64,000 nt of DNA from Pseudobutyrivibrio sp. MD2005 (GCF_000621865.1 NZ_KK211360.1:142890-206889), one strand, 5' to 3'; shown: positions 26,706-36,725, numbered from the stretch's first letter. The notes: generated by a model not told the origin, from the sequence alone. Program-made: numbers and translations.

Positions 26706-27668
26706 CTAGAGTTTTAGTGCAAGCTTGGCCTGAACAAATTCTCGAAAAGCAGCTGCTGCTGGTGTTTCTTCTTTTTCAGTATTTTGGTAAAGATTAATAA
26801 TTCGCTTAATATCTGGATTATCAAGTTTTATCATTTTAGCTTGAGAAAAACCAGCCAGGCCAGGAGCGTTCTGAGGGATTAGTGCTACGCACTCACTTCG
26901 TGAAATCATTTCTAAAACAATACTGTAGTGTGTGGTTTCCAATCTGCAATTAGGTATGAACCCATATTGCTTACAAAGTTCAAGAATTCTTGCTCTATGA
27001 GAATGTTCAGCCGTAGGTAAAATGAAAGGAAGATCTGCGGCCTCTTTAAGAGAAATAATATCTTTTGAGGCGATTTTCATATCTTTATTTACAACCAAAG
27101 CATACGGCTCATCCATTATTTTCACAAGATGCTTAAAGGAATTATTGGTGTTATGACTATTAGTATCATCAAAGTTATTTGAAGAACTTGCAGGCGTTCT
27201 TGCAAAGCCATCAGAAAAATTTATATGTGTATCACCAGAGGTGGCTCTAATTGCAAAATCACAATCATCCCAATCAACATAATTATCGTATGCGTAGGAT
27301 GTCTTTTCACAGAGAAGAATGTTGGGATATAGAAGTGAAAACTCTGAAATCAATCTAGCTACGTGCATATTTTCAACGCAGGTGACAATTGAAAGAGAGC
27401 CTGCAGTTTTAGAATTTGTTTTTGATGCAAGTCGAATTAAATCTACCTGAGACAGAAACTGCTCACAGGTATTATAGAATTCTTTACCACTTTGACTTAG
27501 GATGATGTTTCTTCCAGCTCTTTCAAAAAGAACCATATCTAGTTCCTTTTCCATAGTTTTGATTATTCTACTAAGAGCAGGTTGCGATACATGCAATTCT
27601 TCTGCGGCTTTAGTCATGTTTCCGATTTCTGCGATTTTTCTAAAATATTCTAATTGAGTGGTATTCAT
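26706..27668 (-). CDS. LysR family transcriptional regulator
   Basis: 320 residues. The N-terminal HTH is typical (LEYFRKIAEIGNMTKAAEEL, HVSQPALSRIIKTMEKELD), followed by a periplasmic-binding-like effector domain. A serine/asparagine-rich insert (SSSNNFDDTNSHNTNNS, near residue 165) is unusual. It is divergent from the esterase/permease pair with two palindromes in between, so that pair is the likely target. The effector is unknown. Confidence 0.88.
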   Translation of the reverse strand: MNTTQLEYFRKIAEIGNMTKAAEELHVSQPALSRIIKTMEKELDMVLFERAGRNIILSQSGKEFYNTCEQFLSQVDLIRLASKTNSKTAGSLSIVTCVENMHVARLISEFSLLYPNILLCEKTSYAYDNYVDWDDCDFAIRATSGDTHINFSDGFARTPASSSNNFDDTNSHNTNNSFKHLVKIMDEPYALVVNKDMKIASKDIISLKEAADLPFILPTAEHSHRARILELCKQYGFIPNCRLETTHYSIVLEMISRSECVALIPQNAPGLAGFSQAKMIKLDNPDIKRIINLYQNTEKEETPAAAAFREFVQAKLALKL

Positions 27669-27742
27669 TTTAACTCCATTTTGTCTAAAAAGTAAGTTAT
27701 ATAATTATCAATATTGCACTAAAATGCTATGGAAAATAAATA

Positions 27743-27791
27743 AATCATAACATTACTGTTATGATTATATACCAAAATGTCTATTAGACAT
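27743..27791. promoter_or_regulatory. Two palindromes in the LysR-esterase intergenic region
   Basis: AATCATAACA-TTAC-TGTTATGATT (27743-27766) has perfect 10-bp arms. ATGTCTA-T-TAGACAT (27777-27791) is a second perfect palindrome 11 bp later. Both are candidate operators for the divergent LysR protein. Confidence 0.6.
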
Positions 27792-27861
27792 AGAGGAGAT
27801 TTGCAAATATACTTTAAGTATAAATTAGTTAAATAATTAACAAGATAGAAAGGGAATGGTT

Positions 27862-28851
27862 ATGGATAAGAATTTTCCGACAAACCGCAGTATCTGGATT
27901 AAATCAGAGCCTGAAATTGACGTAACACAATTTGCAAAGACCGAACTAGATATTCAATACGCCAATGAATCTGTTAATCAGATTTTAGATATATGGTATC
28001 CAGATAAGGGAGAGGGCCCATATCCTGTTGTGATAGTATTTCATGGTGGGGCTTTCGCTGCTGGTCATAAGCGTACTCATTATATTAAGAGCATGTGTAA
28101 GCCGATTTCACAGGGCTATGCTATTGCAACAATTGAGTATCGTCTTTATTCTGAGGCCAAGTGGCCAGCGCAGCTATATGATGGAAAGGCTGCAATCAGA
28201 TTTTTAAGAGCTAATGCAGAAAAATACAATCTTGATCCAAACAAATTTGTTGTTTGGGGAAACTCTGCAGGAGGAAATGTTACTCAGCTTTTAGCAGTGA
28301 CAGGGGATAATCCAGAGATGGATGATTTATCAATAGGAGTTGAAGCTTCTAGCAAGGTGCAGGCAGCAATTGCCTGGTACACAACTAGTGAGCTTATGAG
28401 TTGTGAACAGTTTGGTTTTGATATAGCAGAAAAGCGTAATGCAACAGGTGCTGGTAAAGGAATGATGCCAGGTGATGGTAAAGGGGCAAACTCTATGTTT
28501 GGAGAGCTTTTAGGTTTTAATCCATTATGGTATCCTGAAAAAACATTAAAGGCTAGTCCGATTGCGTACGTTACTAAGGATTGTCCTCCAATGCTTCTAC
28601 AGCATGGATTAAATGATATGGTTATAGATCCAAGACAATCGATTTACATGAAAGAGAAGATTGATGCTCTATGTGGAGAGGGTCGTGCTGAATTAGATCT
28701 TTTTGAAGGGGAGCCACATGGAAGTCAGGTAATTAAAGCGGACGAAAACATTAACCGTTGTATTGATTGGTTGGATAAGATTTTCTGGGATGGAAAGAAC
28801 CCATATAGATGTCCGTTAAAAGACATTAAAGTTCTACCATTAGAACAATAG
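27862..28851 (+). CDS. Alpha/beta hydrolase (BD-FAE-type esterase)
   Basis: About 330 residues. VVIVFHGGAFAAGHKRTHYI carries the HGG oxyanion motif, VVWGNSAGGNVTQLL the nucleophile Ser (G-N-S-A-G), and EPHGSQV the catalytic His. This is the profile of short carboxylesterases, including feruloyl esterases, that deacylate small or plant-derived esters. ATG 27862 is chosen for its spacing from AAAGGG; ATG 27856 is possible. Absence of a signal peptide places it in the cytoplasm, after import by the permease encoded next. Confidence 0.82.
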   Translation: MDKNFPTNRSIWIKSEPEIDVTQFAKTELDIQYANESVNQILDIWYPDKGEGPYPVVIVFHGGAFAAGHKRTHYIKSMCKPISQGYAIATIEYRLYSEAKWPAQLYDGKAAIRFLRANAEKYNLDPNKFVVWGNSAGGNVTQLLAVTGDNPEMDDLSIGVEASSKVQAAIAWYTTSELMSCEQFGFDIAEKRNATGAGKGMMPGDGKGANSMFGELLGFNPLWYPEKTLKASPIAYVTKDCPPMLLQHGLNDMVIDPRQSIYMKEKIDALCGEGRAELDLFEGEPHGSQVIKADENINRCIDWLDKIFWDGKNPYRCPLKDIKVLPLEQ

Positions 28852-28881
28852 TAATCATGTATAAAGGAAAGGGAGTTTAAA

Positions 28882-30219
28882 ATGGCTACAACAATTTCTG
28901 TATTAGGCCTTCTATTGGCGGCAATTTTGTTTATTGTGGTTGTATGGAAGGGGTTAGATGTATTTACATCTACAATTATTGTATCGTTTATAATTATTGC
29001 TACTAGCTGGATGAACTGGTGGGATTCGCTTACAAATTATGCTGGTGGATACACAGCATTCATTGGAAGTCAGATTTTCGTGCTTGTTATTGGTGCTGTA
29101 TTTGGTGAGCTTATGGCTGCTTCAGGAACAGCAGAGGCAATCGCCAATGTCATTACTGAAAAGCTTGGTGTAAAAAATGTTATTCTTTCAATTACAGTTA
29201 TAACAACAGTATTTGTATATGTTGGTATTTCTGGATTCGTAGTACTTTTTGTTATTGCACCTATAGCAACAGTTATGATGAAGCGTGCTGGTTATCCTTA
29301 TAGAATGATTCCTGGAATCATCTTCATCGGAGCTACATGCTCAGCTATGTTGCCTTATGCAATTAATGTTACAAACACAATTCCTGCATCAATTATTGCA
29401 GAGCAGCTTCCTGGCGAAAGCGTTTCACTTGGTAGTGCGCCAGTTCTTGGTATTGTTGCATTTGTTGTTTCAACAGCAGTTGGTTATGGATATATGGTAT
29501 ATGCAGCAAAGAAGGCTGCCGTTGCTGAGGGAACAGTAGTTGATACTACAACACCGGTAAAGATTGTTCCTACTCGTGATGATCTACCTTCAGTAGGCGT
29601 TGCACTTATTCCATTTATCGTTGTAATTGGACTTGTACTTGCGTTCTCAAATGTTAAGGCTATTAAGATGGAAAATGCCAACGCAGTCGTAGTTCTTGCT
29701 ATGTTTGTGGGAAGTGTATTACTTGTTGTTCTTTGCCACAAGCAGATAGGTGACAAGCTTAAAGATACTATTGGAAAGGGAGTACAAAACGGTGTTGGCG
29801 CAACTGTTATGGCTGCTGCAATTATCGGTTTTTCAACTGTACTTCAGTCAAGTATTGGTTTTGAAGCTATTAAGAATTGGGTTTTAAACTTCAATATGAA
29901 TCCATACATTACAGAGTTCCTTGGATTAAATATCCTGGCTGGAATCATGGGTAGTGGAACAGCCGCTGTTCAGACATTCTTCCAGTTCTTTACAACAACT
30001 CTTGTTCAAAAGGGGGCAAGCCCAGCTGCGTTACATCGTATTGCTCCAGCAGCTGTTACAGGTATGAATACTCTTCCAAATGCAGGCGGTATGGTCGCTC
30101 AGCTTAACTGGATGAAGATTTCTCTTAAGGATGGTTACTGGTATGTATTTGTTACATCTGTAATTGCTCCTATGGTTGGTGCTTTTGTTGCATGTCTTGT
30201 AGCAATGGTAATGTATTAA
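28882..30219 (+). CDS. GntP-like permease
   Basis: 445 residues, about twelve membrane segments. The layout (LLLAAILFIVVVWKGLDVF at the N-terminus, GSQIFVLVIGAVFGELMAASGTAEAIAN, and a late ILAGIMGSGTAAVQTFF with PAAVTGMNTLPNAGGMVAQLN) resembles the GntP/CitMHS group of carboxylate importers. Being 30 bp behind the esterase and divergent from the LysR gene suggests it imports an esterified or acidic organic compound that the esterase then processes. The substrate is unknown. Confidence 0.7.
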   Translation: MATTISVLGLLLAAILFIVVVWKGLDVFTSTIIVSFIIIATSWMNWWDSLTNYAGGYTAFIGSQIFVLVIGAVFGELMAASGTAEAIANVITEKLGVKNVILSITVITTVFVYVGISGFVVLFVIAPIATVMMKRAGYPYRMIPGIIFIGATCSAMLPYAINVTNTIPASIIAEQLPGESVSLGSAPVLGIVAFVVSTAVGYGYMVYAAKKAAVAEGTVVDTTTPVKIVPTRDDLPSVGVALIPFIVVIGLVLAFSNVKAIKMENANAVVVLAMFVGSVLLVVLCHKQIGDKLKDTIGKGVQNGVGATVMAAAIIGFSTVLQSSIGFEAIKNWVLNFNMNPYITEFLGLNILAGIMGSGTAAVQTFFQFFTTTLVQKGASPAALHRIAPAAVTGMNTLPNAGGMVAQLNWMKISLKDGYWYVFVTSVIAPMVGAFVACLVAMVMY

Positions 30220-30245
30220 TAATATATTGTAAGAGCTATAAAATA

Positions 30246-30279
30246 AGCGCTTATCTCATTATTGGGATGGGCGCTTTTG
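30246..30279 (+). terminator. Terminator after the permease
   Basis: AAGCGC-TT-ATCTC pairs with GGGAT-GG-GCGCTT around ATTATT, followed by TTTT. Confidence 0.7.
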
Positions 30280-30346
30280 TGATTATATGATAAAGTAATT
30301 GTATTGTGACTTTAAGGGAAAACAAAAGAATTAAAAGGAGAATGTT

Positions 30347-30592
30347 ATGCAGGAGTTAGTATTACACAGAGTATATAAGCATTTTAAAGGAGATTATTAT
30401 TTAGTGGAGGATGTAGCAAAAGACTCCGAAACCCAAGAAGATATGGTGGTTTATCGTAAGCTTTATGATGACGGGTCACTTTGGGTTAGACCTAAAGAAA
30501 TGTTTTTATCTGAGGTTGATCATGAAAAATATCCTGAAGTTAAGCAGAAATACCGCTTTGAACTTCAGGATATTGCAAGCAAGAAACATTAA
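30347..30592 (+). CDS. DUF1653 domain protein
   Basis: 81 residues; [39 protein letters not shown], then [13 protein letters not shown], is the whole DUF1653 domain, a small beta-rich family of unknown function. Monocistronic with its own terminator. AAAAGGAG precedes ATG 30347. Confidence 0.88.
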   Translation: MQELVLHRVYKHFKGDYYLVEDVAKDSETQEDMVVYRKLYDDGSLWVRPKEMFLSEVDHEKYPEVKQKYRFELQDIASKKH

Positions 30593-30599
30593 ATAGTAA

Positions 30600-30628
30600 A
30601 AAGGGACGCCAATTGGCGTCCCTTAAAT
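30600..30628 (+). terminator. Terminator after the DUF1653 gene
   Basis: AAGGGACGCCAATTGGCGTCCCTT (30601-30624) is a near-perfect palindrome with an AATT loop; the T-run is weak. Confidence 0.75.
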
Positions 30629-30759
30629 TATGTTTAACAAATTTGCTATAGATATAATCTATTGCCAGATATAAATTATTGGAATTATACAGAGCCAAAA
30701 TGTAGTGATAGGATATGACCAAGTTCTTCAAGAATAATAAATACATGGAGGCAACTTAG

Positions 30760-31818
30760 TTGATTGAACTAGAAAACATTGTAAAAACATTTTCCGATGG
30801 CGGAGAAAATAGCGTAGAAGCATTAAAGAATGTTTCAGTAAGTATTAACGATGGAGATATATACGGAATTATAGGTTTTTCTGGGGCAGGAAAATCAACA
30901 TTGGTTAGATGTATAAATCTTTTGGAAAAACCTTCATCCGGCACTGTTAAGATTGATGGAATTGATATTACTGAGCTTAAGCCAAAGGAGCTTAGAGAAG
31001 AAAGAAAAAAGATTGGAATGATATTTCAGCACTTCAATCTTATGCCATCCAGAACAGTAATAGAAAATATTATCTTACCGTTAAAGCATAGTGGTTTATC
31101 AAAAGAAGAAATCTATGGGAGAGCAAGATATTTGTTGGGGCTTGTTGAGCTATCTGATAAAGAAAATGCTTATCCAGCTGAGTTATCTGGAGGACAAAAA
31201 CAGCGAGTTGCAATTGCAAGAGCACTAGCAAATAATCCAAAGATTCTTCTTTCAGACGAGGCAACAAGTGCTCTTGATCCACAGACTACAGATTCTATTT
31301 TAAAGCTTCTAAAGAAATTGAATTCTAAACTAAATATTACGATTGTTGTTATCACTCATGAGATGGATGTAATTAAACAAATCTGTAATAAAGTTGCAGT
31401 AATGGATCAGGGTGAAGTTGTAGAGACAGGTGATGTGTTTGATATATTTGCTAATCCTCAGGAAAAGCTAACTAAGGACTTTATTAAGACTACATCCAAT
31501 CTTTATAAGCTGGAGGATATTTTAAGCGACAATCCAGACGGCATTTCAATTCAAGCTGATGATGTGGTGGCACGACTTACATATCTTAAGAAGGATGTTT
31601 CAGAGCCAATCATTTCTACTGTTACAAAGAAGTTTGATTTGAATTTAAATATTTTACTTGCAGATGTGGAAATTGTTTCAGGAGCTCCAATCGGTGGTAC
31701 TGTTGTAATCTTTAGTGGAGACCCAAAAAATATCGAGGGTGCTATTAAGTACTTGAAAGATAAGAGCGTACGAGTTGACATAATTAATTTTGATAAGGAG
31801 ACCGACAAAAATGAATAA
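30760..31818 (+). CDS. metN: Methionine ABC transporter ATP-binding protein
   Basis: 352 residues. Walker A GFSGAGKST near residue 37, signature LSGGQKQRVAIARAL near 137 and Walker B ILLSDEATSALDP near 158. The C-terminal NIL domain (about 270-350) is the methionine-sensing domain that distinguishes MetN. The start is TTG 30760, eight bases after GGAGG (30747-30751). A TATAAT at 30653-30658 may serve as -10. I found no SAM riboswitch upstream. First gene of a six-gene operon. Confidence 0.9.
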   Translation: MIELENIVKTFSDGGENSVEALKNVSVSINDGDIYGIIGFSGAGKSTLVRCINLLEKPSSGTVKIDGIDITELKPKELREERKKIGMIFQHFNLMPSRTVIENIILPLKHSGLSKEEIYGRARYLLGLVELSDKENAYPAELSGGQKQRVAIARALANNPKILLSDEATSALDPQTTDSILKLLKKLNSKLNITIVVITHEMDVIKQICNKVAVMDQGEVVETGDVFDIFANPQEKLTKDFIKTTSNLYKLEDILSDNPDGISIQADDVVARLTYLKKDVSEPIISTVTKKFDLNLNILLADVEIVSGAPIGGTVVIFSGDPKNIEGAIKYLKDKSVRVDIINFDKETDKNE

Positions 31819-32494
31819 TAGTTTTGCAGAGCTTGCTCCAAATCTTTCAGATAAATGGGCTGATTTTATTCAGGCGATAATCGACACATTCATTATGGAG
31901 CTTTGGGCAGGAGCCATAGTATTTATCATTGGATTTATATTTGGAATCATTCTTACTGTAACACGTAGTGGAGGGATTCTAGAAAACAAATATATTTATA
32001 AAGTATTGGATATAATTACAAATCTATTTAGATCAATACCTTTTATTATTTTGCTGACAGCACTTATGCCACTTTCAAGATTACTGATGGGAACGGCAAT
32101 TTACATTAGAGGTGCTATTGTTCCACTTGTATTTGGGGCAGTTCCATTTTTCACAAGACAGGTACAATCAGCGTTGGCACAGACTTCAGATGGCCTTATA
32201 GAAGCTGCTACAGCAATGGGACTATCTCCATTTGACATTATCATAAGAGTCTATTTAAGAGAAAGTATAGGACCACTTGCAAGAGCTACAACCATTACGG
32301 CAATAAGCCTTCTTGGACTTACAGCCATGGCTGGTGTAGTTGGAGCAGGAGGACTTGGAGATTTTGCAATCAGATATGGTCATGATAGAAACATGACAGA
32401 TATAACTTGGGCAACGGTTATTGTTTTGGTAATAGTTGTGAGCGTATTTCAGTTTGCTGGTGACAAGGTAGCAAAGAAAAATTCTCATGATTAA
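31811..32494 (+). CDS. metI: Methionine ABC transporter permease
   Basis: About 227 residues with five to six membrane segments. The EAA loop region (SDGLIEAATAMGLSPFDIIIRVYLRES) and GLTAMAGVVGAGGLGDFAIRYG are typical of MetI. ATG 31811 overlaps the metN end by eight bases and has AAGGAGA upstream. Confidence 0.92.
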   Translation: MNNSFAELAPNLSDKWADFIQAIIDTFIMELWAGAIVFIIGFIFGIILTVTRSGGILENKYIYKVLDIITNLFRSIPFIILLTALMPLSRLLMGTAIYIRGAIVPLVFGAVPFFTRQVQSALAQTSDGLIEAATAMGLSPFDIIIRVYLRESIGPLARATTITAISLLGLTAMAGVVGAGGLGDFAIRYGHDRNMTDITWATVIVLVIVVSVFQFAGDKVAKKNSHD

Positions 32495-32520
32495 ATAAAT
32501 AAGATATAGAAGGAGACATT

Positions 32521-33423
32521 ATGAAAAAGAAATTTTTATCTATTTTACTAACACTTACTACAGTGGCAACACTGGCAGGCTGCGGAGCAAATACAGGCTC
32601 TGAAAATCAAACTGATGGAACAAAGGAAGCTGCAACAGAACAAGCAGCTGATGGAGAAACAGTCGATATTAAGATTGGCGTTGTAGGCTCTATTTACGAA
32701 GATCTTTGGGCAAATGCTGTAGATACACTTGCAGATGAAGGAATTAACCTTGAAATTGTACAGTTTTCAGATTATGTAACACCAAATAATGCTCTTGCAA
32801 ATGGCGAGATTGATTTAAATGCATTCCAGCATCAGATTTATCTTCAGTCAGAAATTGATCAGTATGGATATGATTTAACAAATATCGGAAATACGTTTAT
32901 CATCCCTCTTAATTTATATTCTGAAAAGATTAAGTCGGTAGATGAACTTAAGGATGGTGATACAATTGCTGTACCAAATGATCCTACAAATGAAGGTAGA
33001 GCTTTAAAGGTACTTGAGGCAGCTGGAGTAATCACCCTTAAAGATAATGATAATTTCAATCCAACTCTAGATGATATTGAAAAGTACAATGTGAAAGTGA
33101 CAATCGAGGAGCTTGCAGCAAATACAATTCCTTCAACTCTTCCAGATGTTACAGCAGCAATCATTAATGGTAACTATGCTTTAGACTTTGGTCTTGATGT
33201 TGAAAGTGCAATTTACAAGGATACAGTACTTGATGAAGAAAAGTATTGGAATCTTATTGCCGCAAGAACCGAAGATCTTTCAGATCCTGAATTAGTAGCT
33301 GCTTATGAGAAGGTTGTAGAGGCATTCCAGACAGATGCAACAGAGAGTGTATTCAATGATACATTTGGCGGATACTTCATCAAAGTAGGTTGGGACCAGG
33401 ATAGATTAAGCGAGTATAAATAA
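32521..33423 (+). CDS. metQ: Methionine-binding lipoprotein MetQ (NlpA family)
   Basis: 300 residues, with a lipoprotein signal (KFLSILLTLTTVATLAGC; Cys 21). The mature part matches NlpA/MetQ: VQFSDYVTPNNALANGEIDLNAFQH, DTIAVPNDPTNEGRALKVLE and LDFGLDVESAIYKD. It captures methionine or a related amino acid derivative at the membrane surface for MetNI. Its stop overlaps the next start (TAATG). Confidence 0.92.
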   Translation: MKKKFLSILLTLTTVATLAGCGANTGSENQTDGTKEAATEQAADGETVDIKIGVVGSIYEDLWANAVDTLADEGINLEIVQFSDYVTPNNALANGEIDLNAFQHQIYLQSEIDQYGYDLTNIGNTFIIPLNLYSEKIKSVDELKDGDTIAVPNDPTNEGRALKVLEAAGVITLKDNDNFNPTLDDIEKYNVKVTIEELAANTIPSTLPDVTAAIINGNYALDFGLDVESAIYKDTVLDEEKYWNLIAARTEDLSDPELVAAYEKVVEAFQTDATESVFNDTFGGYFIKVGWDQDRLSEYK

Positions 33424-34593
33424 TGAGACCATTATCAGAAAGAACAGCAAATTTTACAGACTCAGTCATTAGAAGAATGACAAGAGTGTCAAATAAATAT
33501 TCCGCAATAAATCTTTCTCAAGGATTTCCGGATTTTGATCCACCAAAAGGAAATCCTTGATAGATTAAAAGAGGTTGCAAGCGAGGATTTTCATCAATAT
33601 TCAATTACTTGGGGTGCGCAAAATACAAGAGAAGCATTGGCAGCAAAGGCAACAAGATTTATGGGAATAAATGTTGACCCAAATAGTGAAGTGGTAATTA
33701 CATGTGGTGGTACTGAAGCCATGATGGCAGCGGTGATGAGTGTTTGCAATCCTGGAGATAAGGTGGTTATTTTTTCGCCATTTTACGAAAACTATGGAGC
33801 TGACTCTATTCTATCTGGTGCCGAGCCTATATATGTTCCTTTGAAGCCTCCAACATTTTCCTTTGATGCCGACGAGCTTGAGGCTGCATTTAAGAAGGGG
33901 GCAAAAGCTTTGATACTTTGCAATCCTTCTAATCCATCGGGAAAAGTCTTTACCTTAGAAGAAATGCAAACTATTGCAGACATCGCCATCAGATATGATG
34001 CATATATCATTACAGATGAAGTGTATGAACATATAGTTTATAGCCCAAATAAGATGGTGTACATGGCGGCTCTTCCAGGAATGAGGGAGAGAACTATAGT
34101 GACAGGATCTTTATCAAAGACATATTCCATTACAGGCTGGAGACTTGGTTATACTATAGCGCCTACAGAAATCACTGAACGTATTCGTAAAGTACATGAT
34201 TTTCTAACTGTTGGAGCAGCTGCACCTTTACAAGAGGCAATTGTAACGGGGCTTAAATTTTCTGATGAATATTACAAAGATTTACTTGAAAAATATACTC
34301 ATAAAAGAGATCTGTTTTGCGATGGTCTTGCTGATATCGGATTAAAGTTTAAAAAGCCAGAAGGCGCCTACTATGTAATGGTAGATATTTCGGATTGGAA
34401 GTATGATGATGATTTGAAATTCTGCTACGATTTGGCTGAAAAAGTTGGAGTTGGAGCGGTTCCTGGCTCAAGCTTTTTCCATGAAAACATTAATAATTAC
34501 GTCAGATTTCATTTTGCAAAAAAAGATGAAACATTAAATGGCGCATTAGAACGACTTGCAGATATAAAGAAAAAGATGGAAGTGGCTAAATGA
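33423..34593 (+). pseudogene. Class I PLP-dependent aminotransferase, frameshifted near the N-terminus in this sequence
   Basis: ATG 33423 opens RPLSERTANFTDSV, then INLSQGFPDFDPPK, but this frame stops at 33558. The next frame continues at once with EILDRLKEVASEDFHQYSIT and runs to 34593. Deleting one A from AAAA (33545-33548) joins them into a normal 389-residue enzyme with the PLP lysine in GSLSKTYSITGWRLGY, plus NPSNPSGKVF and DEVYEHIVY. The rest of the frame is intact, so this is a recent mutation, a sequencing error or, less likely, recoding. It overlaps metQ and the next gene, implying use in metQ-linked amino acid metabolism. Confidence 0.8.
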
Positions 34594-35780
34594 TAGATAT
34601 TCTTAATAAAGCTAGAGATAATAGAGACTATATAATTGAATTACGACGAGATTTTCATAGTCATCCAGAATTATCTTTGCAGGAATTTAGAACAACCGAA
34701 AGAATCGAAATTGAGCTTGAAAAATTAGGTATTAAACATAAGAGGGTATCTGAAACTGGGGTTGTAGGCATTTTGGAAGGCGATTTAAAATCGGAAAATG
34801 AAGTTGCACTTAGAGCTGATATAGATGCGTTGCCGATATTAGAAATCAAGGGGAGAGAGTACGGTTCAAAAAATCCAGGTGTCATGCACGCCTGTGGACA
34901 TGATTCACATACTGCTATGTTACTAGGAGCGGCAAAAATATTATCTGAACATAAATCATCTCTAAAAGGAAAGGTTCGCTTTTTGTTTCAACCGGCAGAG
35001 GAAATCGGAACTGGTGGAAAAATATTTGTAAATAAAAAATGCGATACGCTTGGAAAAGCAAATAGAATTCTTGGTATCCATTGTGCTCCGGATTTACGAA
35101 GTGGCACTATTGGTATCAAAAAAGGCATCAATAATGCTAGTGTAGATCATTTCACCATAAAGATAACTGGCAAAGAGGCTCATGTGTGTAAGCCTGAAGA
35201 AGGTGTGGATGCTTTATATATTGCAAGTCAAATTGTGGTTACCTTGCAAGGAATAGTATCTCGAATGACATCACCAATTGAACCGGTGATAATCGGCGTT
35301 GGAAAGCTTGAGGCAGGCACGGCTTACAATATTGTAGCTGGTTCGGCAGTACTTGAAGGCACTACAAGAAATGTGTCAGACGAAAATAGAAAGAAAGTTA
35401 ATAATCTTATTAATGATGCTGCGAAGTCTATAGCAAAGCTTTATGGCGGTGATGCCATAGTTGAATGGGAAGATTTTGCATCTGTCTTAGTGAATCCTGA
35501 AACTGGTTGTGATGAAGCTATTAAGGCTGTTAGGGGAGTTTTCGGGAATGACTTAAAGATCAAAACTGATAGAGACATTTATCTTTCAGGCGATGATTTT
35601 TGCGAATATCAAAAAGAAATCGAGGGTGTTTACGTTTATCTTGGAACAGGTAATCCTGATGTGCCAGGCAGTGAGAATCCTTATCATACCTTTGATTTTG
35701 ATATTGATGAAAATGCTCTAGAAATCGGCGCTGCAATTTATGCTGGTTATGCAGACTGGGTGCTTAATAATCTTGACTAA
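34590..35780 (+). CDS. M20 family amidohydrolase (N-acyl-amino acid deacylase)
   Basis: 396 residues. RRDFHSHPELSLQEFRTTE at the N-terminus, MHACGHDSHTAMLLGAAKIL with metal ligands Cys/His near residue 107, and FLFQPAEEIGTGGK with the Glu pair near 140 match the aminoacylase/hippurate hydrolase group (M20D). It removes the acyl group from N-acyl amino acids. Its start overlaps the aminotransferase stop (ATGA). In an operon with metNIQ it would free an imported acylated amino acid. Confidence 0.9.
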   Translation: MIDILNKARDNRDYIIELRRDFHSHPELSLQEFRTTERIEIELEKLGIKHKRVSETGVVGILEGDLKSENEVALRADIDALPILEIKGREYGSKNPGVMHACGHDSHTAMLLGAAKILSEHKSSLKGKVRFLFQPAEEIGTGGKIFVNKKCDTLGKANRILGIHCAPDLRSGTIGIKKGINNASVDHFTIKITGKEAHVCKPEEGVDALYIASQIVVTLQGIVSRMTSPIEPVIIGVGKLEAGTAYNIVAGSAVLEGTTRNVSDENRKKVNNLINDAAKSIAKLYGGDAIVEWEDFASVLVNPETGCDEAIKAVRGVFGNDLKIKTDRDIYLSGDDFCEYQKEIEGVYVYLGTGNPDVPGSENPYHTFDFDIDENALEIGAAIYAGYADWVLNNLD

Positions 35781-35792
35781 AGGGGACATAAT

Positions 35793-36725
35793 ATGAGTGA
35801 TTTTAAAGTTGGAATAATTGGTTTAGGGCATGTTGGAGCCCATGTTTTATATACGTTGGCTTTACAGGGGCTTGCCGATGATTTTGTGCTTGTAGATCTT
35901 GAAGAGAAAAAAGGAAAGCTGACTGCTGAAAGGCAGGATATTCTTGATTCCACAGAATTCTTACCTCACAGAGTAAATATTAGAATAGGCGAAATAGAGG
36001 ATTTGGGGGACAGGGATGTTATCGTAAATGCGGTAGGTGATATAGCTGCTCTAAAAGGCTCTAATACAAGGCTTATGGAGCTTGAATTTAACACTAAGGC
36101 TATTGCAAGCTATGGCACCCGCTTAAAGAACTCTGGATTTAATGGCATACTTATTAATATTTCAAATCCATGTGATGTTATTACTAAAAAGCTTAGTGAT
36201 ATTCTTAGCTTAGAAAAGGGAAGAGTTTTTGGGACTGGAACAGGACTTGATACTGCAAGATTAAAGCTTCGTCTTCAAGAAAAATCTGGCGTAAGTGCCG
36301 AATCTATCACTGCATATATGATAGGTGAGCATGGCAGCAATCAGATTGCCCCTGCGTCAGCTATAAGCTTCAATGGGCTTTCATTATTCGATTTCGAAAA
36401 GGCCAAAGGAATTAAGTTTGACTTACCTGAAATAGAAAAGGATGCCAAAGAAGGCGGCTGGATTACATATAACGGAAAATTCTGTACAGAATATGCAATA
36501 GCTCTTACTGCCGCTCGTTTAGTAAGATTCGTAAGGTATGATGAGAAAGCAATTGTTCCTGTAAGTGCGCCCCTTGAAGGGGAATATGACGAAAACGAAC
36601 TGTTTGTAGGTGTTCCAGCAATTGTAGGAAGAAATGGAATTGAAAAAGTCATCGAGATTCCACTTTCAGAATCAGATAAAAAACGTTTTCATGATTGCTG
36701 CGAAAGCATAAGAGCTAATCTATAA
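35793..36725 (+). CDS. L-2-hydroxyacid dehydrogenase (lactate/hydroxyisocaproate type)
   Basis: 310 residues. NAD-binding GIIGLGHVGAHVLY, then SGFNGILINISNPCDVIT, FGTGTGLDTARLKLRL and the catalytic MIGEHGSNQ. LKxSGFxGILxxISNPxDVIT with GTGTxLDTAR is closer to L-2-hydroxyisocaproate dehydrogenases than to classical lactate dehydrogenase. It would reduce a 2-oxo acid, such as the product of the operon's aminotransferase, to the hydroxy acid and regenerate NAD+. Substrate preference is inferred. Confidence 0.8.
   Translation: MSDFKVGIIGLGHVGAHVLYTLALQGLADDFVLVDLEEKKGKLTAERQDILDSTEFLPHRVNIRIGEIEDLGDRDVIVNAVGDIAALKGSNTRLMELEFNTKAIASYGTRLKNSGFNGILINISNPCDVITKKLSDILSLEKGRVFGTGTGLDTARLKLRLQEKSGVSAESITAYMIGEHGSNQIAPASAISFNGLSLFDFEKAKGIKFDLPEIEKDAKEGGWITYNGKFCTEYAIALTAARLVRFVRYDEKAIVPVSAPLEGEYDENELFVGVPAIVGRNGIEKVIEIPLSESDKKRFHDCCESIRANL

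Noticed and set aside
30625-30759. SAM riboswitch or T-box before metN
   Set aside because: The 130-bp AT-rich leader lacks the conserved cores and terminator of either element.
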